DNA of 64,000 bases from NCBI GenBank assembly GCA_016937155.1, contig JAFGWM010000068.1:21121-85120 (forward strand). Reading direction: 5' to 3'. Made by a program: the position numbers and the translations under genes. Source of the DNA: Deltaproteobacteria bacterium. GTDB taxonomy: Bacteria; Myxococcota_A; Polyangia; HGW-17. The notes beneath the pieces were generated by a model. It ran no database searches and was not told the DNA's origin. It saw only the letters and a list, made by a program, of their open reading frames with translations. Each line of letters starts with the position of its first letter. The stretch's first letter is position 1. This document shows, in pieces, positions 56,863 through 64,000 of this stretch.

Positions 56863-57872
56863 GATTTCCCCCCTTTTTTGCGGCTTTCTTTTTTGGCCTG
56901 TTTTTCCAAGGTGGCGATGGTTTTGAGGTACTCTTTTTCCACGTTTTCCAGCGTCCTGGCTTTATACTTCCGGTATTCGAGTTTGGCTTTTTCTTTGGCA
57001 TCTCCGCTTGAGATTTTGCCAGCGTTATCCAGCAGCTTTCTGTTGGTTGATCTGAGAATGGTGTCAAGCTCGCGGACATAATCGGCCATGTGCATTTCGC
57101 GCTGTTCGATGGCGTTAAGTTCGGCTAAATCAAAATAGGCCGATACGAGATTGTTTAGCACCCGCAGCTCCTGCTCGCTGAGGTAGTTTTTGGCAATCAT
57201 GGCTTCGGCCTGGGTGGGCTGGCTGCCTTTAAAGTTGCTTAGGCCCGCAAAGGGTTTGTCGCTGTCGACGCGCAGATAGATCACTTCACTGGCGGTGTGA
57301 CCGTGGGCGGCGTAGTGCAATTTGTTTTGTACGATCTTAAAAAACTTAAGGCTTTCCGCGCTTTGGGGATCATAGTCGGTGGCGGTGGCATAGAGTTCCA
57401 ACACCTGGCGGTACATCACCTTTTCGCTGGAACGGATGTCGCGAATCCGGTCCAGCAGCTCTTTCCAGTAATTGCCGCCGCCGAGGTTCTTTAAGCGCTC
57501 ATCGTTGAGGGCGAATCCTTTTCTAAGAAACTCTTTAAGAATCTGAGTGGCCCAGATTCGGAATTGTGTGCCACGTAGCGATTTTACCCGATAGCCGACC
57601 GAAATGATCACATCCAGATTGTAGTAATCCACCTGATAGGTTTTTCCGTCGGAGGCAGTTGTTGCAAATTTTGCAACAACTGAATCCCGCTGCAGTTCCC
57701 CTTCGTCAAAGATGTTCTTGATATGGCGGGATACAGTAGATTTATCCCTATCGAAGAGTTCTGCCATCTGGTCTAACGAGAGCCATGTCGTCTCGGAATC
57801 AAAATGGGCATCTACCGATATTTTGCCATCATCGCTTCTGAAGATAACGATTTGCTTTTCTGGATTGCTCAT
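56859..57872 (-). CDS. RhuM family protein
   Basis: QIVIFRSDDGKISVDAHFDSETTWLSLDQMAELFDRDKSTVSRHIKNIFDEGEL...VDYYNLDVIISVGYRVKSLRGTQFRIWATQILKEFLRKGFALNDERLK. Confidence 0.9.
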   Translation of the reverse strand: MSNPEKQIVIFRSDDGKISVDAHFDSETTWLSLDQMAELFDRDKSTVSRHIKNIFDEGELQRDSVVAKFATTASDGKTYQVDYYNLDVIISVGYRVKSLRGTQFRIWATQILKEFLRKGFALNDERLKNLGGGNYWKELLDRIRDIRSSEKVMYRQVLELYATATDYDPQSAESLKFFKIVQNKLHYAAHGHTASEVIYLRVDSDKPFAGLSNFKGSQPTQAEAMIAKNYLSEQELRVLNNLVSAYFDLAELNAIEQREMHMADYVRELDTILRSTNRKLLDNAGKISSGDAKEKAKLEYRKYKARTLENVEKEYLKTIATLEKQAKKESRKKGGKS

Positions 57873-57883
57873 GCCTCTTCCCC

Positions 57884-58600
57884 TTAAATCTCCGCAACGA
57901 TGGGATCAATATCTGCGCGGAGCTTGTCTATCTTCTCCACGGTTGTCTTGATTTCGCTATTGAGCTCCGTAATGTCGATTACTTCACGGGTGTCTTTGGC
58001 TTCGACATAGGAGCTGACAGAGAGGTTGTAGTCATTGGCGGCATAGTTTGAGATCAGGAACTCGTAGGCATCGCCAAACAGGTCGATCTGGCTGCCGTGA
58101 AAATCACCGAAGTCAAGCCCGGCGACCACTTTGACCACAGCTGCCAGACGGGTATTCTTATCGGCTACGGTATTTCCGAGGCGGTTGCTGGTGGTATCAA
58201 AATCGGCAAACAGGCCTTTGATATCCACCTCCGACGGGTAACCGTTGGCAGAGCTTTCAATGGCAGTAAATATGGCGGCGAGGTCGGTATTCAGACTGTC
58301 GTTGGTATTCGCACCTTTAGCGATGTTGGCGAACAATTGACTGGGATAAATGAAATAGCCCTTGGTTTTAACAGCATCATCCTTGATTTCTGCAGTGATT
58401 ACACCATCGTCCAATGCAGCATAGTTAATGCTGTCATCACCAGCCTCGATGTAGCTGGAAAATTTTTCACTGATGAAGCGGTAAAACAGCGTACCGAGTA
58501 CATATTGCTTAAAATCCCATCCATCTACTGCGCCCCGAACATCATTCGCTATCTGCCAGATCTGGCGCTGCAGTGCCGCACGTTGTTGATTGCTTGTCAT
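57884..58600 (-). pseudogene. hsdM: Type I HsdM with in-frame internal deletion of the catalytic methyltransferase core
   Basis: HsdM N-terminus ([37 protein letters not shown]...[13 protein letters not shown]) joined directly to a C-terminal HsdM tail ([27 protein letters not shown]); SAM-binding and NPPF motifs absent; only 238 aa. Confidence 0.8.
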
Positions 58601-58619
58601 CTATAAACTCCTGTTTCTG

Positions 58620-58838
58620 TTATTCGCCTTTGTTTTTATCATCTTGCTCATTGCCTGCAGCCGCGCCGCCATCCTCAACCCAAGCGTCGACCTGTTCTTT
58701 TTTAAACTTCCACAGGCGTCCCATTCGATGAGCGGGCATACCGTGCTTATCGATCCACTTATAGATGGTGTTCTTACCGATCCCAAGGTATTTGCATATC
58801 TCGTCCACTGACAACCAGCGAACATCTATTTCTGCCAT
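58620..58838 (-). CDS. Helix-turn-helix (excisionase-like) DNA-binding protein
   Basis: RWLSVDEICKYLGIGKNTIYKWIDKHGMPAHRMGRLWKFKKEQVDAWV. Confidence 0.88.
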   Translation of the reverse strand: MAEIDVRWLSVDEICKYLGIGKNTIYKWIDKHGMPAHRMGRLWKFKKEQVDAWVEDGGAAAGNEQDDKNKGE

Positions 58839-59064
58839 GTCTCATACTCCTCTTGGGGGCTATTGCTTTTTGCCATGACCTCAGCAGAGGCAGTTAAGGA
58901 ATGCTGCAAGTACAATACTCCAACTTTAATTCACCCTGTAAATATACTGAGATGAATACCGGATGTAAAATATTCTTTTTACAGATTTAAGTGGATTTGG
59001 AATTACGGATTGGGGAATGTTCCGCCAGAGTTATATAATGACAAGTCAAAGAAAGCCTTGAATT

Positions 59065-59096
59065 AGACAAAATATTAACCCAGGTTGGTTGTATTA
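59065..59096. repeat. 32-bp perfect direct repeat, left copy
   Basis: agacaaaatattaacccaggttggttgtatta, identical at 59786-59817. Confidence 0.95.
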
Positions 59097-59100
59097 GAAT

Positions 59101-59290
59101 CCATTGCCTGTTTGTTTCGGATCGATCCTTAGTGCTATTTCGAACCGTTTTCACTCAGTGGCAGGTGTGCCATTATTACATCCTGGAATTTTCCACCTGA
59201 TGATTTTGTCTACTTCCGGTACACGTTTGAGATTACAGCAAGGTACCGGTGCTGAGGAACCACATCCATGACAATATACCCAAGTCATAA
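59101..59290. repeat. Dispersed repeat copy C (190 bp, pairs with 45004-45193)
   Basis: See copy A. Confidence 0.85.
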
Positions 59291-59492
59291 GGCAAGTCTT
59301 GGAAGCGGTATCAATCGAGTAGTAGAAAGTGCCTTGCAATCCCGTCCCAGCTTTTACTGTTATAATTGGACTTGCAGGTTTCCTTTCAAACTTTATAGGT
59401 GGTTCTTTACATAATGGTGCAGTTTCTCTTTGAGTCTTAGCTTGGCATGAATTTGCTAAAATAAATAATAAAATAGCGATAATTTTTTTCAT
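59151..59492 (-). CDS. Small Cys-rich lipoprotein
   Basis: MKKIIAILLFILANSCQAK lipobox; YCHGCGSSAPVPCCNLKRVPE C-terminus. Confidence 0.65.
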   Translation of the reverse strand: MKKIIAILLFILANSCQAKTQRETAPLCKEPPIKFERKPASPIITVKAGTGLQGTFYYSIDTASKTCLMTWVYCHGCGSSAPVPCCNLKRVPEVDKIIRWKIPGCNNGTPATE

Positions 59493-59752
59493 AGTAAACC
59501 TCCATGGGCTTTATATATACAGTTGAGAAAGTCAAATAACAATAAAATAAAGGTCGTAACTCCGCTAAAAAAGGTTTACGATTTTTAATTTTAACAACCG
59601 ATTTTATTAGTTATGTTATATATTTATCTTGCTTTATGCGAAATATTGAGTGAATTTAAAAATGAAATTTCAACCTGGATCGGTGGGACATCTATTGGTG
59701 CAATACCCCCCCTAGGGACATACCTACAATAAGACGGGGCTAAAGTGCCCTC

Positions 59753-60370
59753 TCAATGATCTGGCACTGGATTTGTCCCCCGGTGAGACAAAATATTAAC
59801 CCAGGTTGGTTGTATTAATCTGTTTTCGGTTTTGTCGGATGGAACTTCAGTGCCTGGTTTTCCGGTTTTATTATCCTCTTTATTATCGGACTTTTGTCCG
59901 TCAGGTTGAGTTTTTTTAATGTCAGTCTTGTTATCCTGAGCCGTTTTGGATTTATCAACTGATTGTTTCTTTGCAATCCTGAATGGAATATTTAGTTTTA
60001 CTTTAACTACCACAGGAAGGTCATCAATTGTCGCTGGTGTGAAGGTGTATTTCTCAGCGGCTGCAATTGCTGCAGTATCAAAAGTTTTTCCACCAGATTT
60101 TTTGACTTCAACTTTTAATACTTCGCCCTTGGTGCCAACTGTGACAGATAGACACACATCGGATTCAATTCCCGCGCGATACTGATCAATTGGATACTTC
60201 ACGGGTACAGTTATCAGGATTTTTGGATAAATTACCCGGTTTTTAAGGTTCTTTATCTCCGATTTATCAACGCCCCCAGAACGCTGCTGAGGCTTTTGAT
60301 CAACATTGACCTAGTTGTTTTGAGGGAAATTATTCACAATGAAAAACATACTTAAAAGTGTATACAGCAT
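59753..60370 (-). pseudogene. TonB-family (TonB C-terminal-like) gene with internal amber codon and disrupted 3' end
   Basis: ATG at 60370: MLYTLLSMFFIVNNFPQNN[TAG]VNVDQKPQQRSGGVDKSEIKNLKNRVIYPKILITVPVKYPIDQYRAGIESDVCLSVTVGTKGEVLKVEVKKSGGKTFDTAAIAAAEKYTFTPA; stop at 60313-60311 is in frame; 3' end lies in the 32-bp repeat. Confidence 0.65.
59786..59817. repeat. 32-bp perfect direct repeat, right copy
   Basis: Identical to 59065-59096. Confidence 0.95.
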
Positions 60371-60408
60371 AAAATACTCCTTTACAAACGAGACTGCGTT
60401 AGATATAT

Positions 60409-61368
60409 CTAACAAGTTACTGTTGTCAAGTTTTTTCTTTGCCTAAAAGACAGTGTTTTGAAAAATTGCTTGTAACACTTAGTAAGCATGTTTAATGACT
60501 CATGTGGTCTGACATAATTGAATTCATATATAAATTTATCAAACTTCTCTTGCTGTGCGAGGAGATTTGCCGCTGCGGGTCTTGTTGTTTCTCTCTTTAA
60601 AGTAAGATGCATTCTTTCATGCCTGCCATTTTGTTGTGGTTTGCCAGGTTCTATCCGGCCAATTCTTATACCATGTTGCAGAAGCCATACAGACAATCGA
60701 GTAAGACCCAGTAATGATTGATGATTGCTAAAAGGCGAACCATTGTCACTGAATATTACATCAGGAACGCCATATTCAATAAAGCATCTTTTCAAGACTG
60801 CAGTAGTTTTATCAAGACTAATGGAATCATGGGTTTCAACTGCGATAATGAATCTGGAATTATAATCAGTTATCGTTAAAGGATAACAATAAATACGATC
60901 TCCAGTTTTAAATTCTCCTTTATAATCAATGGTCCATACACTCAATTGATTTTCTTTATTTATCACAGGTCTGCTCAATACTGATTTGTACCTCCTTTTT
61001 ATTGGCGTTACCAAACCAGCCTTTTTTCTAATCAAATCAATGGTCGCCGATGATGGTATTCTCCATTTATGACCTTCTTTTATTAAAATTTGACGTATCT
61101 TTTTTCCTGCCCAGTTGGGATATCTTAAACACAATTCCCGTATATGTTCCTTTATTTCTTCAGGAATTTTGTTTGGACTATTTTGGGGTGCTCGACTTCT
61201 TTCTGCTAATCCAGTTGTCCCTTCTTTCTTGTATCTATCTAAGAATTTATATACCGTTTTTCTTGAAATACCATATTCCACACTTAGACTTGTTACACTT
61301 TCTCCAGATTCTACTCTTTTGATCAGTTCCATTTTTAGATCCATAGATGTTTTCTCTTTCCAGGGCAT
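60409..61368 (-). mobile_element. IS481-like transposase (HTH + DDE integrase core), 3' end probably truncated
   Basis: SLSVEYGISRKTVYKFLDRYKKEGTTGLAERSRAP; VWTIDYKGEF / VIFSDNGSPF / QQNGRHERMH DDE; after YVRPHESLNMLT the C-terminus becomes atypical. Confidence 0.85.
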
Positions 61369-61898
61369 CCTTTATCTCCTCCAGATTCCCTATTATGTCA
61401 CCTATGTTATTTTGCTTTTTGTAACCTATGTCTCTAGTACGGACCGGAACTATCTCAACTGATCTCATTATTTAAAATCCTCAAGGTTTTTAGCCGCAAT
61501 CCTGTCATTTTGTTAAAGGACGTCAAAAAGAAAACTCAAATTATGAATATAATTTTATGATAAGAAGAAAATTTTTTCCATGTTGTAAACGATTTTGAAT
61601 CTTCAGAATCCAACCACTGGGAGCATTGCGATGCAGGTATTATTAAAGAAGGCACAGTGAGTAAATTGTCATTAATTTTTCTTTTATTCACCCAACAAAC
61701 TCCATGTGAAAGTAGTGGTCATTATTGCTTTATTATAATCTTAGAAAGAACACTTTTTAAAAATAATAACCATATTCCTCATGACAACACCCAAAATTCC
61801 TATATCCTTTTTTGTACACAAAAAAAACTTACCCCAATCAACTTTCTCGGATTTAAATTCAAAAAAATCAGATCTTGTCTTAATAAGACGTCCCAATA

Positions 61899-62062
61899 AA
61901 AATCAGTCAATTCATTATTCCTCACCGGACCTTGTGAACGGTTCGTATCAAATATATACTGGCAGGGCATCCACCGGAACCGAGTTTGAAGACCTCCGGA
62001 CTGACGGTATTTACAAAGGCAACAATTTCTTCAGAACCTTCAGTGTGTTAATTTTCTTTCAT
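61899..62062 (+). pseudogene. Fragment resembling a C-terminal carbohydrate-binding (DUF4353-like) repeat
   Basis: NQSIHYSSPDLVNGSYQIYTGRASTGTEFEDLRTDGIYKGNNFFRTFSV. Confidence 0.35.
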
Positions 62063-62295
62063 TACGGCAAATCTATAACCATCCTTTGCCGCTCTCAGAT
62101 GTTGTCTCTATATCTCCTGAAAAATCGTTCACATTTTCCCCGGTGAGGCTTTTTTTTAATAAATCCAAATTTAACTATCGAATATCTATTATCAAAGCAA
62201 AGAGTAGCGGTACGCTAAAAGTAGGATTTTTTGAGGAGTTAGACAAAAATTTGTTTTAATTCTTCACTATCGTATCAGTTTCTTATCAGGATTTT

Positions 62296-62692
62296 CAGCG
62301 ACGACGTATAGTGATAAACTTGATTATGTCCCTAATAAAAGCGTATTCGCATTTTGCTGTACACAAAGCAAAGGATTCACGATCAAGATAATAACCTCCA
62401 CATGTTGCTGAATTATACACAAGGGTAGTCCAAGGTTCACCTCTATAAAAATCAAAAAACAAGCCTGCCTTGACAGCTAAGGTTGTTTTACAGCCCTCAA
62501 TGTCATGGGGAAAAAGAAAAATTCCTTTTCAAGTTTTTCAAAATCCGCGATGTATCCTTTGTCCACAAGATCATGATCACTGAGAAAATCATCTCTTCAG
62601 TTCCATGAGTTATTGCACATTGTACATTCTTTAAATGACTCTGTTCTAAAAAGGTCTATCAGAGGCATGGTAAAATGGTCAAGATTGTTCAT
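62296..62692 (-). pseudogene. Decayed small Cys-rich protein gene (in-frame TGA plus frameshift)
   Basis: Minus strand from ATG 62692: MNNLDHFTMPLIDLFRTESFKECTMCNNSWN[TGA]RDDFLSDHDLVDKGYIADFEKLEKEFFFFP, then another frame HDIEGCKTTLAVKAGLFFDFYRGEPWTTLVYNSATCGGYYLDRESFALCTAKCEYAFIRDIIKFITIRRR*. Confidence 0.6.
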
Positions 62693-62716
62693 TAATGTCA
62701 ATATTGTTAATGCAGT

Positions 62717-63439
62717 TTAAACCCAAGTATCAACTTTGGTATAACTATATGAGTTTGATAAAGTAGCCATTGAACCCACAGAAGAACTGCTATCTGTTGT
62801 AGCCAGTTTTGCTATTACTGATTCAGCATCAAATCCAGCGTTTTCAAGAATTCCACTAAGCATGTTTTCGAATTCAGTGGGAGATTTAGATTCCTTTTGA
62901 GGTGGAGGTATCTCTGGATTTTGTTGTGGTTTTTTTGCTCCTTCAACAAATTCAGTCTTGCTTACCTGTCCATCGGAGTCTGAATCAAGCGATTTCAGCA
63001 GGTCTTCTACATTAATGTTGCTATCTGAAAGTGAAGCGGCAAGTTCTTGTGCACTTATTTTTCCATCTTTGTCGGTGTCAGCTTCATCAAAAATAGCGCC
63101 GATCTCATCTTCGGACATCTCAGATGGGGGTGGTCCGGGAGGTGGTTTTGGTGAGCCTTTCATGGAAGAAGCATCTATACCACTTTCTTCCATCACTGAG
63201 TTTACCGCATCCTGAATCGCCAGTGCAACCTGATCTGCAGATGATGACTTATCAAGTCCTCCAAGTACATCAGTAATTGCAGACTCGATTTTGCTTTGAA
63301 GGTTCTCACTGACTCCCTTATCCTGTTGTCGGAACCGGACCTCTGAATTTTCAGAGGTTTCTCTGGATGACAACGAAGACGACCGTGACATGGCACTAAG
63401 CCAACTTGTTGAATTGCTACCTATACTGTTTATCGACAT
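62717..63439 (-). CDS. EF-hand calcium-binding protein (XopAW-like architecture)
   Basis: DEADTDKDGKISAQELAAS and DSDSDGQVSKTEFVEG EF-hand loops; Ser-rich N-terminus MSINSIGSNSTSWLSAMSRSS. Confidence 0.75.
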   Translation of the reverse strand: MSINSIGSNSTSWLSAMSRSSSLSSRETSENSEVRFRQQDKGVSENLQSKIESAITDVLGGLDKSSSADQVALAIQDAVNSVMEESGIDASSMKGSPKPPPGPPPSEMSEDEIGAIFDEADTDKDGKISAQELAASLSDSNINVEDLLKSLDSDSDGQVSKTEFVEGAKKPQQNPEIPPPQKESKSPTEFENMLSGILENAGFDAESVIAKLATTDSSSSVGSMATLSNSYSYTKVDTWV

Positions 63440-63535
63440 TTCTGTCTCCTTTTCTTCGGTGTTATCACCGAGGGTAAAAAAAATGAGACAGAACCATTCA
63501 GTGTTAAGTAATTTATCGGTACAAAATGTAAAACT

Positions 63536-63934
63536 TTAAATTTTTTCTGTATCCAATGTAAATTTTGATTTAAGAGTTGACCTAACTGCCTTCTTTAAAT
63601 CAGAAATAGAAAAAGGTTTCTTAAGAAGTTGAATGTTTTTCATTGTATCGGAAAGAATATAGTCCATATAACCTGTCATGAACACAACTTTAATACGGGG
63701 GTAAATGTTTTCTGCAATACGCCATAGATCTTCTCCTCCGAATCCAGGTAGGATTAAATCTGTTAAAATGAGATCTATAGGCGGTTCCATTTTCTTCAAT
63801 TCGCCCAGTGCTGAATAGCCATCAGTAGCACACGAGATTAAATATCCTTCGTTTTTCAAAATAGTCTTAATTAGTTCCCATCCGGAAATTCGATGTTTTT
63901 GTGTTAAGTCATGCTTGAATAAAAAAGTTTTCAT
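63536..63934 (-). CDS. Response-regulator receiver (REC)-like domain protein with atypical N-terminus
   Basis: ILTDLILPGFGGEDL phospho-acceptor region, VVFMTGYMDY, LLKKPFSISDLKKAVR; usual N-terminal acidic DD pair replaced (FLFKHDLTQKHR). Confidence 0.7.
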   Translation of the reverse strand: MKTFLFKHDLTQKHRISGWELIKTILKNEGYLISCATDGYSALGELKKMEPPIDLILTDLILPGFGGEDLWRIAENIYPRIKVVFMTGYMDYILSDTMKNIQLLKKPFSISDLKKAVRSTLKSKFTLDTEKI

Positions 63935-64000
63935 TTAAATCAATCAAATATTTAAAAATTGAGCACTAAAATCGTAATATTTATGTAAAAACGAGATGTT

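Noticed and set aside
56798-57079. 93-aa minus-strand ORF (MSASLTPFSDQPTESCW...)
   Set aside because: Alternative frame within the RhuM gene; lacks independent support
58097-58811. Plus-strand ORFs opposite hsdM remnant and HTH gene
   Set aside because: Antisense to recognisable HsdM and excisionase-like sequences
44955-59290. Dispersed repeats considered as integron attC sites
   Set aside because: No convincing RYYYAAC/GTTRRRY pair at the ends and no integron integrase in the window; kept only as unclassified repeats
61247-61468. 73-aa minus-strand ORF upstream of the transposase
   Set aside because: Overlaps the transposase start in another frame and runs through the probable IS terminus

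Overview
The window comes from a low-GC genome that looks Deltaproteobacteria/Myxococcota/Bradymonadota-like. I infer this from Asn/Thr-rich lipoprotein linkers, MopE-like and Cys-rich repeats, a CFI-box C-terminus, and a CoA-transferase/GNAT fusion. It divides into two parts. (1) About 1-44.4 kb is a dense, mostly housekeeping or lineage-specific segment: TruA, surface lipoproteins, PAP2 phosphatase, a short-chain acyl-CoA operon with an apparent butyrate kinase-phosphotransbutyrylase fusion, HtrA, two tandem CrtI-like desaturases plus an ABC exporter, a FAN1-like nuclease divergent from an XPD/DinG-like helicase, SprT-like, MlaF plus a long MCE protein, acyl-CoA synthetase, Flp pilin plus CpaA, a seven-POTRA Omp85 protein and an EF-G-like factor. 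(2) Downstream of a tRNA-Arg(CCT) at 44.5 kb, the sequence becomes an accessory/defence island. It holds a Type ISP-like restriction-modification enzyme split by an in-frame TAA, a TIR-like protein, a two-gene ASCH + PIN-GNAT-PUA/EVE module, a frameshifted YgjP-like protease gene, and a Type I R-M remnant whose hsdM seems to have lost its catalytic core in frame. It also holds RhuM, dispersed repeats at module borders, a truncated IS481-like element and several pseudogenes. The best candidate for an undescribed system is the ASCH / PIN-GNAT-PUA operon (53.7-55.7 kb). The Buk-Ptb fusion operon (7.6-14.2 kb) and the repeat-delimited modules of the island come next. All family calls were made by eye from motifs; no database search was run.
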